From positions 1-45,850 of the IMG/VR virus record IMGVR_UViG_3300046542_000330: a stretch of 45,850 bases of DNA. One strand, 5' to 3'. Position numbers and translations under genes: made by a program. This document shows positions 31,422-41,095 of the stretch, piece after piece. Under the pieces are notes generated by a model. It saw nothing but the letters and a program-made list of their open reading frames with translations, was not told the origin of the DNA and searched no databases. How positions within the stretch are numbered: position 1 is the stretch's first letter; each line of letters begins with the position of its first letter. This stretch comes from a virus.

Positions 31422-31778
31422 ATGGCCTACAAACTCGCCATCGCAGCAGTACTCGTCGCCACCGTCGCGTTCAGCACGAACGACAACGGCGCCACCAAGA
31501 ACTTCAAATTCAAGCTCCACTTCGACCGCCTGTCGGAAGACGAGTGGAACAATCGCATCAAGAACGATCGCGGCCTGGCCGACCAGGCCAACGTCAAGAA
31601 GACGCTGATCGAGATCACCCGCGGCTGGGAAGGCCAGCAACTGGTGGTGGACGAGGAGACCGGCGAGCCGGCGCCGTTCTGCCCGGAAGCGCTCGAGGAA
31701 ATGTACAGCATCCCCGCCTTCACCGACGTCGCGCTGGCGGCCTACATCAAGGAAGTGAGCGCCCGGGTAAAAACCTGA
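31422..31778 (+). CDS. tail assembly chaperone (gpG-like)
   Basis: 118 residues: NFKFKLHFDRLSEDEWNNRI near 28, then TLIEITRGWEGQQLVVDEET. Two codons before its stop is an A5 run (31769-31773) where ribosomes may slip -1 into the next frame to make the longer G-T product. Located between the tube gene and the tape measure, as in lambda. Confidence 0.8.
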   Translation: MAYKLAIAAVLVATVAFSTNDNGATKNFKFKLHFDRLSEDEWNNRIKNDRGLADQANVKKTLIEITRGWEGQQLVVDEETGEPAPFCPEALEEMYSIPAFTDVALAAYIKEVSARVKT

Positions 31779-32134
31779 CGGCCGCAGCGCGCCAGTGGGC
31801 GCGCGGCGACCTGCGCATCCCGGGCCCGGAGCAGCCGGCGCCCGAGGAACACCTGGACGAAGCCTTCAAGGCCTTCGGCCTGGTCCCGGAAGCGCAGCTC
31901 GAGCTGGAAGATGAATTCTTCCTGTGGCCGGAAAACGTTACCGCCTTCAACCTGTGGCTGGACGTGCAGACCCAGTGGCACACCGACAACGGGTACCGCA
32001 CCGGGCTGGATTACCCGGGCGTAGACATATGCATCCGGTACCTGCCGGTACCAAAGAAAGAAAAGCCGTGGTACTTCGCGGCGATCAAGGCGATGGAACG
32101 CGCGGCACTCGCCGAGTGGTCCAGCAAACGGTAG
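31772..32134 (+). CDS. frameshifted extension of the tail chaperone (gpT-like)
   Basis: About 120 residues (NLTAAARQWARGDLRIPGPE, ..., FFLWPENVTAFNLWLDVQTQ, CIRYLPVPKKEKPW). It has no credible start of its own. A -1 shift at GTA AAA ACC, with tRNA-Lys re-pairing on AAA, joins gpG to it, giving about 237 residues. The sequence resembles the DUF1799-type second chaperone. Confidence 0.75.
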   Translation, partial: NLTAAARQWARGDLRIPGPEQPAPEEHLDEAFKAFGLVPEAQLELEDEFFLWPENVTAFNLWLDVQTQWHTDNGYRTGLDYPGVDICIRYLPVPKKEKPWYFAAIKAMERAALAEWSSKR

Positions 32135-32150
32135 AGAAGGCGACACAATA

Positions 32151-35100
32151 ATGGGGTACACAACCAGCCCTGGGGCGGTAATTTCATTCAGCGTCGTCGG
32201 CGCCGACGGTGCGCGCCGGCAGATCGACGGCATCGGCATCTCGATGACGGATCTGTCGCGTGCCGTCACCACCTCCGCCACCAAGCTGGCCGCGTTCGCC
32301 GGGGTCGGCCTCAGCATGGCCGAGCTGACCCACCACGTACTGGGCACCCAGCGCGAGTTCGACAAGCTCAACGCGTCGCTGATCACCGCCACCGGCTCCA
32401 CGGCCGGCGCGGCCCAGGCGTTCAAGTCGCTCCAGGCGTTCGCCGCCACCACGCCCTACAGTCTGGCCGAGTCGACCGAAGCCTTCATCAAGATGCGCAA
32501 CCTGGGGCTGGATCCGTCCGAACGGGCGCTCCGCTCCTACGGCAACACCTCGGCCGCGATGGGCAAGAGCCTGAGCCAGATGATCGAGGCCGTGGCCGAC
32601 GCCGCCACCGGCGAATTTGAGCGGCTCAAGGAATTCGGCATCAAGGCCAAGCAGAACGGCGACCAGGTCGCGTTCACGTTCCAGGGCGTGACCCGCGTCA
32701 TCGGCAACAACGCCAAGGACATCGAGGCCTACCTGCAGGGGCTGGGCAACACCAACTTTGCCGGCAGCATGGAAGCGCGCGCCGCCACCCTCGACGGCGC
32801 GATCAGCAACCTGGCCGACACCTGGGACAGCACCGCGCGCACCGTCGCGCAAAACGGCATTGGCGAGGCCATGCAGGCCAGCGTGGCCGGCATGACGGGC
32901 GCGCTCACGGACCTCAACGCCATCCTCGACGCGGTGGCCGGCGCCGCCAACCGTGAAGGCAAGGCGGTCAAGGAAGCCAGCGGCCTGCACCTGGCGCTGA
33001 CCACCGTGTTCGAATCGGTCGCGGTGCTCGGGGTGAACGTCGCCTACGTCTTCCAGCAGGTCGGCAAGGAGCTCGGCGGGCTGGCGGCCCAGGCCGCCGC
33101 GGTCGCCCATGGCGACTTCGCCGGCGCCGCGCGGATCGGCGCCATGATGCGCGCCGAGGCCGAGCAGGCGCGTAAGGAAGTCGATGCCAAGACCGAAGCG
33201 ATCCTGGGCGCAGCGGCCAAGGCGCAAAAGGCCACCGAGGAAGCGGCCGCCGCCAAGCGCGCCGCTGGCCGCGACGACCTGGCGCAGTACAAGACGGTCC
33301 AGACCGAGGCCGAAAAGGCGGCGGAGTCGCAGCGCAAGCATGCCGAGTTCCTCAAGAAATACGCGACCAACCAGGAAGAACTGAACGCCGAGCTGGCCAA
33401 GCAACGGCAGGAGCTCGGCGCCACGTTTACGGCGGCCGACGAGGCGCGGATCCGCAAGCACTATGCCGACAAGGATGAGGACGCGAAAAAGGCCGCCGCT
33501 GCGACCAAGCAAGAGAACGATGCCTATCTGAACCTGATTTCCTCGATCCGTAGCAAGACCGAGGAAAACCGGCTCGAGCTCGCGATCGGCCAGCACGCCA
33601 CCGAGAGCCAGAAGGCCGAGATCAAGCTCGACCTGGAACTGGCATCGGGAAAGAGAAAGCTGTCGGCGGAACGCGAAGCCGAGATGCGCGCCGCGCTGGC
33701 CGAGCAGTCCGTCACCGAGGATCTGCTCAGGGAGCGCGAAGCCCTGCGCGACATCGGCAAGTACATCGACGCCAGCACTCAGGCGCGCGAGCACGCCGTG
33801 GCCGTACTGCACGTCGAATATGCACAGTACGGCAAGAGCGCCGATGCGCATGAAATGGCGATGGTCGCCGTCAGCGCCGAAGCTGACGTCGAAAGGAAAC
33901 TGGCCGACATGCGTACTGCCAATCTGCCGGTCAGCGAGGAGCTCATTGCCAAGCTCTATGCCGAGCGTGACGCCCGCATCCGCGTCGAGCAGGCCACGCT
34001 GGGGCAGGGCAAGGCGCTGCAGTACGCCGCCCAGCTCGCCGAGGAAAACCAGCGCTTCGGCCTCGACTACATTGCCGACGACCAGGCACGCGCGCGCGCC
34101 CAGCTGGCGATCGACGACAAGCTGTGGCAGGACCGCATCGCGCTGGCCGGCGCCGGCACCGAGGCGCAAAAGACGCTGCAGCGCGAATACGACACCTGGT
34201 ACCGCAACCAGCTGCTCAAGCCGCAGCTGGACGCCGACAAGAAGATGTGGGAATCGGTCGAGCAGACTGCGCACGACACCTTCATCAGCATCTTCGACAG
34301 CGGCAAGTCGGCCTTCGACCGCCTGCGCGACACTCTCAAGAACGGCCTGCTCGACCTGCTGTACCAGATGACGCTCAAGAAGTGGATCGTCAACATCGGC
34401 GCGGCCGTCAGCGGTACCGGCGGCATGGCGGGCATGGCGCAGGCGGCCGGCACCAGCGCCGCCGGCTCGGCCGGCACGTCCATGCTCGGCAGCGCCGCCG
34501 GCAGCCTGTTCGGCGCCGGCGGCCTGTCCGGCTCCATGATGGCCGGCGCAGGCTGGCTGACCGGCGCCACCACGCTGGGCGGCTCGCTGGGCGCGGCCGG
34601 CTCGCTGATGGCCACCGGCACCGCCGCCGGCTTCATGTCCGGCATGGGCATGGCCGCCGGCGCGCTCGGCCCGATCGCGCTGGGCGCGGCCGCCATCTAC
34701 GCGCTGGCCAAGTCGATCGACCACTCCAGCACCCCGCACACCGGCGGCGCCGCCAGCGCCACGGCCAACGGCACCTCGGTCATCCGCGCCGAGTCGCTGC
34801 ACTTCGAAAAGACCGCCACCAGCGCGAGCACCGAGGAATGGGTCTCGGGCATCGCGGGCAGCGTGGTCAGCATCCTCAACAGCACCGCCACCGCCTTCGG
34901 CAAGAGCGCCGGCTACCAGGCCGCCACCGCCTTCGCCGACGATTCGTCCAAGGACGGCGCCTGGGGCGGCCTGGTCATCAACAAGCTGGGCGCCAAGCTG
35001 CTCGACTGGCAGGACAGCCGCGGCAACGGCCCCTGGGCCCCCAAGGTGTTCGCCGACGGCGCCGCCGGCCAGCAGCAGTACCTGGCCGAGATCAGCAAGT

Positions 35101-37295
35101 CGGTGCGCAGCGTCATGGACGACATCGGCCTGCCCGACTGGGCGCGCAAGATGCTCGACGGCCTGGGCGACGCGCCGGCGCTGGACGAGCTGGCCAAGGT
35201 GGTCGACACCATCAACGCCACCCAGGGCGCGCTCACCGTCATGGGGCAGCGCCTGACCGGCTTTGCCGGCATGAGCGACAGCGCCGTCACCGCGCTGCTC
35301 GCCGCGTCGGGCGGCGTCGAGGCGCTGGCCAGCAACGCCGGCGCCTTCTTCGACGCCTTCTATACGCAGAGCGAAAAGAATGCGGCCCTGAGCGGCCAGA
35401 TCGCGCAGACCCTGCAAAAGGTCGGGCTGGCCATGCCGGCCACCCAGAAAGCCTTCCGCGAGGAGCTCGAGGCCCAGTTGGCACTGGGCGAGGCCGGCGC
35501 GCCGGCGGTGGCGGCGCTGCTCCAGGTAGCGGGCGCGTTCGCCCAGGTGGTGCCGAAAGCCGAAGCCGCCGCCGGCGACACCAGCAAAATTCTAGAAGCG
35601 CAGGCGCAGATGTACGAGGCGCTGGGCGACAAGGTGGGGGCGGCGACCGTGCTGGAGAAGCAGCGCGCGCTGGCACTTGAAGGTCTGTCGCCGATACTCG
35701 CCCAAGCTACCAAAGACATGTGGGCGGCGCAGGACGCCGAAAAAGCCCGGTCGGCAGCGCTGGCCATCTCGAGCGGCTTGCTGGACATCCAAGGCCAGAT
35801 CTACGAGATCAGCGGCGACAAGGCCGGCGCCGCCCTGGTGCAGGAGCAAAAGCGTGCTGCCGCACTGGCCGCCATGGACCCGACGCTGCGCCAGGCCACC
35901 AAGCAGCTGTGGGCGACGCAGGACGCCGACAAGGCGCGCGCCGAAGCGCTGCGGATCTCGAACGGCCTGCTCGAAATCCAGGCGCAAACGTTTGCGCTCA
36001 CCGGCGACAAGGCGGGCGCGGCTGCTGTACTGGAACAGCAGCACGCGGCGGCGCTGGAGGCAATGGACCCGGCGCTGCGCAGTGCGACCAAGCAGTTGTG
36101 GGCAGCGCAGGCGGCGGCAGATGCGATCAGCAAGGTCAAGAACGACGCTTCCGGTTTGCTCGGCAACGTCGACAGCGCCATGTCGGTCGTGCAGGCGGTG
36201 GTCAACCGCGAAAAGAACGCGCTGCAGGCGCGCATCGACGCCGAGAACACGCTGATCGGCAAGATCCGCTCGCTGTCCGACACGCTGCACGGCACCCTCG
36301 ACGGCATGCGCGCCGCCGGCCAGGAAGCGGCCGAGCGCGCCAGCGCCCAGGCCCAGATCACGGCCGCGCTCGCGATCGCGCGCGCCGGCGGGCCGCTGCC
36401 CGATGCCGACAGCCTCAAGCGGGCACTGGGCATCGCCAGCCAGCCCGATCCGGCGCAGTTCGGCAGCTACCAGGACTACATGCGGGATTTCTACCGCACC
36501 CGCAACGACATCGCCGCGCTGGCCGAGCTCACCGACGACAAGCTGTCGGTCGAGGAAAAGACGCTGGCCGTGCTGCAGGCCGAAGGCCAGCGGCTGGACG
36601 ACATCCTGGCCGGCGCGCAGTCGCAGATCGACGAACTCAAGGGCCAGAGCACCACGCTGCTGTCGATCGACGGCGCGCTCAAGACGCTGGCCAACGCCAT
36701 GGCCGACGCCCGCGCCAACCCGGTGGTGGGCGCCACCGCCGCCATCAACGGCGCCTACCAGCAGGCGCTCGGGCGCGCGCCCGACGCCGCCGGGCTGGCC
36801 TACTGGCAGGACCGCGCCGCCAGCGGCATGTCGACCGCCGAGATCACCGGCTGGATCAGCAACTCGCCGGAAGCGAAGATCGAGCGGCTGTACGAATCGC
36901 TGCTGGGGCGCACCGCGGACACGGCCGGCATGCGCTACTGGCTGGGCCAGAACCTTGCGCCGGAAGACGTGGCGTCGTCGATAAAGGGCAGCGCCGAGTA
37001 CAAGAAGCTGCACCCGTTCGCGGTGGGCATCGACTACGTGCCCGAAGACATGCCGGCGCTGCTGCACCGAGGCGAGCGAGTCTTCCCGGCCGCCGACAAC
37101 CGCGAGCTGATGCAGCGCCTGGCCAGCCCGCCGGACAACAGCGCCGCGCTGGCCGGCGAGAACCGCCGCCTGCGCACCATCATCGACCTCCAGCAGAAGG
37201 CGCTGGACAAGATTGCACAGAACACGGGGGAGCTCCTGGAACTGTTTGACCGAGTATCGGCGGGCGGCAACGCCCTGGCCGTGGAGATGCCATGA
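32151..37295 (+). CDS. tape measure protein
   Basis: 1714 residues. An N-terminal tape-measure domain (REFDKLNASLITATGSTAGA, LAESTEAFIKMRNLGLDPSE), long coiled coils rich in Ala/Glu/Lys, and an Ala/Gly hydrophobic stretch (730-850) with likely membrane-active segments. Residues 1153-1322 hold nearly three 63-residue repeats (QIYEISGDKAGAALVQEQKR type). A DUF4214 domain follows (LGRAPDAAGLAYWQDRAASG, YESLLGRTADTAGMRYW), then the usual end (FAVGIDYVPEDMPALLHRGE). It sets tail length and helps DNA entry. Confidence 0.92.
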   Translation: MGYTTSPGAVISFSVVGADGARRQIDGIGISMTDLSRAVTTSATKLAAFAGVGLSMAELTHHVLGTQREFDKLNASLITATGSTAGAAQAFKSLQAFAATTPYSLAESTEAFIKMRNLGLDPSERALRSYGNTSAAMGKSLSQMIEAVADAATGEFERLKEFGIKAKQNGDQVAFTFQGVTRVIGNNAKDIEAYLQGLGNTNFAGSMEARAATLDGAISNLADTWDSTARTVAQNGIGEAMQASVAGMTGALTDLNAILDAVAGAANREGKAVKEASGLHLALTTVFESVAVLGVNVAYVFQQVGKELGGLAAQAAAVAHGDFAGAARIGAMMRAEAEQARKEVDAKTEAILGAAAKAQKATEEAAAAKRAAGRDDLAQYKTVQTEAEKAAESQRKHAEFLKKYATNQEELNAELAKQRQELGATFTAADEARIRKHYADKDEDAKKAAAATKQENDAYLNLISSIRSKTEENRLELAIGQHATESQKAEIKLDLELASGKRKLSAEREAEMRAALAEQSVTEDLLREREALRDIGKYIDASTQAREHAVAVLHVEYAQYGKSADAHEMAMVAVSAEADVERKLADMRTANLPVSEELIAKLYAERDARIRVEQATLGQGKALQYAAQLAEENQRFGLDYIADDQARARAQLAIDDKLWQDRIALAGAGTEAQKTLQREYDTWYRNQLLKPQLDADKKMWESVEQTAHDTFISIFDSGKSAFDRLRDTLKNGLLDLLYQMTLKKWIVNIGAAVSGTGGMAGMAQAAGTSAAGSAGTSMLGSAAGSLFGAGGLSGSMMAGAGWLTGATTLGGSLGAAGSLMATGTAAGFMSGMGMAAGALGPIALGAAAIYALAKSIDHSSTPHTGGAASATANGTSVIRAESLHFEKTATSASTEEWVSGIAGSVVSILNSTATAFGKSAGYQAATAFADDSSKDGAWGGLVINKLGAKLLDWQDSRGNGPWAPKVFADGAAGQQQYLAEISKSVRSVMDDIGLPDWARKMLDGLGDAPALDELAKVVDTINATQGALTVMGQRLTGFAGMSDSAVTALLAASGGVEALASNAGAFFDAFYTQSEKNAALSGQIAQTLQKVGLAMPATQKAFREELEAQLALGEAGAPAVAALLQVAGAFAQVVPKAEAAAGDTSKILEAQAQMYEALGDKVGAATVLEKQRALALEGLSPILAQATKDMWAAQDAEKARSAALAISSGLLDIQGQIYEISGDKAGAALVQEQKRAAALAAMDPTLRQATKQLWATQDADKARAEALRISNGLLEIQAQTFALTGDKAGAAAVLEQQHAAALEAMDPALRSATKQLWAAQAAADAISKVKNDASGLLGNVDSAMSVVQAVVNREKNALQARIDAENTLIGKIRSLSDTLHGTLDGMRAAGQEAAERASAQAQITAALAIARAGGPLPDADSLKRALGIASQPDPAQFGSYQDYMRDFYRTRNDIAALAELTDDKLSVEEKTLAVLQAEGQRLDDILAGAQSQIDELKGQSTTLLSIDGALKTLANAMADARANPVVGATAAINGAYQQALGRAPDAAGLAYWQDRAASGMSTAEITGWISNSPEAKIERLYESLLGRTADTAGMRYWLGQNLAPEDVASSIKGSAEYKKLHPFAVGIDYVPEDMPALLHRGERVFPAADNRELMQRLASPPDNSAALAGENRRLRTIIDLQQKALDKIAQNTGELLELFDRVSAGGNALAVEMP

Positions 37296-38878
37296 ACTAT
37301 GACCTGGGCCTCATTGAGCCGGTGACGATCGGCGACGGCAGCGCGGTCACGCGCGCGGCCGGCGTGGCCTGCACCTACTACGACAAGAACGGCGCGCTGC
37401 AGAGCGTGACGGACGCCTCGCTGCGCATCACGTATGACCCGGCGGACCTGTCGGCGGCGCCGTACCCGCTGATCGAGCCGGCGGCGACGAACTTGCTGCG
37501 CAACAGCGAAGGGGCGGTCAGTACGCTTGATGTATCGGGCCAAGTGTCCAACGCTGCCGCGAGCATCACGGGCTTTACCAATTCGATTCAATTCGGGGAC
37601 AACAGCGCAACGCGCTGGGCATACCACACGTTTTCAACCGTCCCCGGCACCACCTACACCCTGAGTGTGTTTGTGCAAATGGACGACGGTAGAGCCCCGG
37701 TTTTCGGCCTGAACTCTGACCCCCTCGCCGATATGAGCATGGTTGCGCAATCGGATGTGTGGGGCGCCGTCGCCGAAGTGCGATACATGGGGGGTGGCGT
37801 CTATCGGGCATTCTTCGTGTTCACCGCCAACACCGTTAATGAGAACTACGGCGTGGCGAAATACTCGGCGCAAAGCAGTCGCGGGTTTCGCGTCACCGGC
37901 TACCAGCTTGTTACCGGCAACGACCGCTCGAGCTACATCAAGACCGGCGCGGCCCCCGTGACCCGCCCCGCCGACGTGATCGGCCCGAACTTCGGCCTGA
38001 TCTATTCAAGCCTCACCGAGAACGACGCCGACGACGCGCCGCTGTACAACCCGGCCACCACCTACGCCGCCGGCGCCCGCGTGCGCCGCGCCGAGACCCA
38101 CCGCATCTACGAGAGCACGCTGGCCGGCAACGTCGGCAACACCCCCGAGCTCAACGCCACCGGCACCGACGCCAAGTGGCTGGACGTCGGCCCCACCAAC
38201 AAGTGGGCGATGTTCGACGGCGACGTCAGCACCCCGTCGAGCGCCGCGTCCTCGCTCACGGTCGTGTTCCGGCCGGGCGCCTTCAACGCGCTGTACGGCG
38301 CCGGCATCGACGCCGACATGGTGCAGGTGTGCGTCCAGGACGCCCCGGGCGGCAACATCGTCCTGCGCTACACCGGCACGCTCGAAGCGTCCGAGCCGGC
38401 CGACTACGACGAATACTTCTGGAGCCGCTTCAAGCCGCAGACCGACTTCCTGCTCACCGACGTCGACCCGTACCACCAGTGCATCGTCACGGTCACCCTC
38501 AGCAAGGAGGCCGGCACCGTCAAGTGCGGCGTGCTGCTGGCCGGCGACCAGATCCTGCTCGGCGCCACCGAGCGCGGCGTCAAGGCCAAGCCCAAGACCT
38601 ACAGCTACATCAAGACCGACGACTACGGCAACACCACCATCAAGCGCCGCCGCAAGGGCAAGGACCTGAGCCTGTCGGCCTGGGTCAGCCGCACCGACGC
38701 CAACTGGGCCGAGGGCGTGGTCGAGCGCCTGCTCGACGTGCCGGTCGTCGTCGTCGCCGGCGAGGTGCGCTGCTACGGCTTGGTGAGCGGCGAAATGTCG
38801 TGGGACTACCCGCAAGACTGCAAACTTTCACTCTCCGTCCTGGGAATCATCAATGCCACTATTGACACCACCGCCTAG
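37292..38878 (+). CDS. tail-tip protein with carbohydrate-binding domains
   Basis: 528 residues, ATG overlapping the tape-measure stop. Residues 60-225 look like a phage carbohydrate-binding beta sandwich (NLLRNSEGAVSTLDVSGQVS, YTLSVFVQMDDGRAP). A short chitin-binding-like module follows (YNPATTYAAGARVRRAETHR, YESTLAGNVGNTPELN). The C-terminal 260 residues are a conserved tail domain with a Lys/Arg stretch (KRRRKGKDL). Bases 37500-37950 are less GC-rich than both sides, which suggests acquisition of the binding domain. Confidence 0.7.
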   Translation: MNYDLGLIEPVTIGDGSAVTRAAGVACTYYDKNGALQSVTDASLRITYDPADLSAAPYPLIEPAATNLLRNSEGAVSTLDVSGQVSNAAASITGFTNSIQFGDNSATRWAYHTFSTVPGTTYTLSVFVQMDDGRAPVFGLNSDPLADMSMVAQSDVWGAVAEVRYMGGGVYRAFFVFTANTVNENYGVAKYSAQSSRGFRVTGYQLVTGNDRSSYIKTGAAPVTRPADVIGPNFGLIYSSLTENDADDAPLYNPATTYAAGARVRRAETHRIYESTLAGNVGNTPELNATGTDAKWLDVGPTNKWAMFDGDVSTPSSAASSLTVVFRPGAFNALYGAGIDADMVQVCVQDAPGGNIVLRYTGTLEASEPADYDEYFWSRFKPQTDFLLTDVDPYHQCIVTVTLSKEAGTVKCGVLLAGDQILLGATERGVKAKPKTYSYIKTDDYGNTTIKRRRKGKDLSLSAWVSRTDANWAEGVVERLLDVPVVVVAGEVRCYGLVSGEMSWDYPQDCKLSLSVLGIINATIDTTA

Positions 38879-39884
38879 CAAGCCGCAGCGCCGGGTTCGG
38901 GCCACTTTCACCAGCCTGCTCGACGGCTTCATCGCCTGGCTGGTCGACACGTTTTACAACGAGCTGCTCGCACTAGTCGCTAGCTTAAATTCGCTCGCAG
39001 CTGGCGGGGCATATGCGATCCCGTACGCGTTCAACACAGGTGTCGCTGGAGCTGACCCGACGAACGGAAAACTTAGCGTTAACAATGCGCTCGTGGGAAG
39101 CGCGACCGCGATATATGTGAGTTGGTATAACTCGGCAGGGGGGCTCGTTAATGCCTACCTGAACAGCATTAACACGTCAACAAGCGCCGTTAAGGGAGAC
39201 ATACGCTTAGTGTCGATGACCGATCCGTCTCGCTACGTGATTTTTGGCTTTAACGGCATTACGGCCGACAGCGGCACGTACAAAACGTTAAGCGTGTTTT
39301 TCAGAAGTAGCACCATGTCTGGCACGTTTAACGCGAGCGAACCCGTAATGCTCCAATTTTCGCGCACCGGCGACAAGGGCGACACCGGGCCGGTCTACAC
39401 GCCGGGCGTGCTGCACCTGCGCGAGGAAAAGGCCAGCGGGACCGCTGGCACCGCCCCGACCAACCTCGGCACCGGCTTGTGGCGCCGCCCCATCAACACG
39501 GTCAAAACCAACACGATGAGCGGCGCATCGCTGGCAAGCGACCAATTCGTGCTGCCGGCCGGTACCCACGAGATCGACGGCGGCGGGTTCAGCATGGTGA
39601 GCACCGGCTCGGCGGGCGCCACCTACTACCACAAGATGGCCCTGTACAACGTCACCGATGGCGTCTACGCGCTCATCGGCGGCAACGCGATGAGCAGCGC
39701 GCCGACCGGTTCCACCGCATACCAGAGCACCGACGCGCCGCTACGCGGGTCGATCACGATTGCTGCGGCCAAGACGTTCGAGTTGCGGCACCTGACGCCG
39801 AGCGCCACCCTGCAGGCGCCGTCGGCCGCGTCCACCGGACAGGTCGAGGTCTACACCGACATTTTCATCAAGAAGGTAGCGTAA
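38853..39884 (+). CDS. tail fibre with collagen-like knob
   Basis: 343 residues. An N-terminal attachment helix (FTSLLDGFIAWLVDTFYNEL), a beta domain at about 45-170, a short collagen-like turn GDKGDTGP near 174, and a C-terminal beta domain (LPAGTHEIDGGGFSMVSTGS). The first third (about 38980-39360) is clearly lower in GC and uses rarer codons, so it is likely a recently swapped receptor-binding part. No DGR variable repeat is present here. Confidence 0.7.
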   Translation: MPLLTPPPSKPQRRVRATFTSLLDGFIAWLVDTFYNELLALVASLNSLAAGGAYAIPYAFNTGVAGADPTNGKLSVNNALVGSATAIYVSWYNSAGGLVNAYLNSINTSTSAVKGDIRLVSMTDPSRYVIFGFNGITADSGTYKTLSVFFRSSTMSGTFNASEPVMLQFSRTGDKGDTGPVYTPGVLHLREEKASGTAGTAPTNLGTGLWRRPINTVKTNTMSGASLASDQFVLPAGTHEIDGGGFSMVSTGSAGATYYHKMALYNVTDGVYALIGGNAMSSAPTGSTAYQSTDAPLRGSITIAAAKTFELRHLTPSATLQAPSAASTGQVEVYTDIFIKKVA

Positions 39885-40525
39885 TGGACGAGCCAACCCA
39901 AACCACAGTCCCAGCGCAAGACGAGCAGCCGGCGCCGCAGCCGTTCGGCTACGTGACCTATCAACCCGACGGCACGCTCGACGGCAGCTACTTCCAGGTG
40001 CCGCCCGAGGAACACGCGGCGCGCCTGATCGCCGTGAGCGAGGACGAGCGCGCCCACTGGTGCGCCTACCGCGCCAACGACGCGCGCGACGGCGTTATGC
40101 CCGTCCCGCCCGCCGAGCCGGCGCCGGTCGACCTCGCGGCGCTCAAGGCCGTGGCCGTGGGCCGGACCTATGCCGACGTCGACGCCGTCTACGACGCCGC
40201 GGTCGGCCGCCGCGCCACCGAATACCAGGCCGCCGAAGACGCGGCGCGTGCCTTTGCCGCTGCCGGCCACCAGGGCGACGCGTCCGAGTACGTGGCCGAC
40301 TTCGCGGCCCACAACCCGACCGGCCAGGCGCAGACCAGCCAGTGGGCGGCCGACCAGATCATTGCCAGGGCCGACGCCTTCCGCGCCGCGCAAAAGGCGA
40401 TGCGCGGCCAGCGCTTCGCCAGCCAGGACGCGATGCGGGCCGCCGCCACGCCGGCCGAGTTGGAGGCGGCGCAGGACGCCTGGACGGACTTCATCGCCGG
40501 CGTGCGCGCCGGCCTGGGGCTGTAG
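39884..40525 (+). CDS. tail fibre assembly/chaperone-like protein
   Basis: 213 residues, TAATG overlap with the fibre gene. Acidic N-terminus (PFGYVTYQPDGTLDGSYFQV), then a helical C-terminal part (YADVDAVYDAAVGRRATEYQ, LEAAQDAWTDFIAGVR) with the ARAA-type repeats of fibre-chaperone domains. Role inferred mainly from position. Confidence 0.6.
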   Translation: MDEPTQTTVPAQDEQPAPQPFGYVTYQPDGTLDGSYFQVPPEEHAARLIAVSEDERAHWCAYRANDARDGVMPVPPAEPAPVDLAALKAVAVGRTYADVDAVYDAAVGRRATEYQAAEDAARAFAAAGHQGDASEYVADFAAHNPTGQAQTSQWAADQIIARADAFRAAQKAMRGQRFASQDAMRAAATPAELEAAQDAWTDFIAGVRAGLGL

Positions 40526-40526
40526 C

Positions 40527-41057
40527 ATGGACACCGTCGCCATCCTGTTCACGCGCCGGCCGCGCAACCCGGTTTCCTGGCTGATCCGCTGGGCCATGCC
40601 GCGCTCGCGCTTCGCCTTCGCGCTGTCGTCGCACGCGATCGTCTACGCCGGCGGCCGCTGCTTCGAGGCCACCATGCTGTACGGCGTGCGCGAGGTCGAC
40701 CCGGAGGTTGCGCTGGCCGGGCAGGACCTGGTGCGCCAGCGCCTCTACGACGTGCCCACTGCGGCCGGCGGCATCGCGTGGGCGCGCACCCAGCTGTGCA
40801 CCTACCAGCCCAACCCGCCGCGCCGGCTGCCGCAGTGGGCGCAGTCGGCCTGGGCATTCGTCCAGCGCCTGCGCCACAGCAACTACGACTGGCGCGGCGC
40901 GCTCGGCCTCGGCCTGGCGCCGGACCGCGACTGGTCCGACGAGGCCTACTGGTTCTGCTACGAGTTCGGCGCCGGCTTCCTGCGCGCCTGCGGCCGCCCC
41001 GTCTTCCACGACCTGCCGCACGTCGGCGAGACCGCCTTGCTCGCGATCGGCCGATGA
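40527..41057 (+). CDS. permuted papain-like (YiiX/NlpC-P60-like) phage enzyme
   Basis: 176 residues. His36 in SSHAIVYAGG comes first and Cys144 in YWFCYEFGAGFL second, the order of permuted NlpC/P60 hydrolases. RHSNYDWRGALGLGL lies between. Such phage proteins cut peptide or lipid bonds during assembly or entry. Lies between fibre and lysis genes. Confidence 0.65.
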   Translation: MDTVAILFTRRPRNPVSWLIRWAMPRSRFAFALSSHAIVYAGGRCFEATMLYGVREVDPEVALAGQDLVRQRLYDVPTAAGGIAWARTQLCTYQPNPPRRLPQWAQSAWAFVQRLRHSNYDWRGALGLGLAPDRDWSDEAYWFCYEFGAGFLRACGRPVFHDLPHVGETALLAIGR

Positions 41058-41095
41058 ACGCCACCCGCTTTCCACCCACAACCGCAACCCACCAC

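Noticed and set aside
32184-35417. Very long minus-strand open frame (over 1000 codons) opposite the tape measure gene
   Set aside because: It is a frame-shadow of high-GC coding sequence: Gly/Arg/Ala/His-rich without domains, no ribosome site, and the plus strand has a clear tape measure protein.
38853-39884. Tail fibre as a third DGR target
   Set aside because: No match to the TR core or to the invariant SASLRARAVRRL end was found in the fibre gene.
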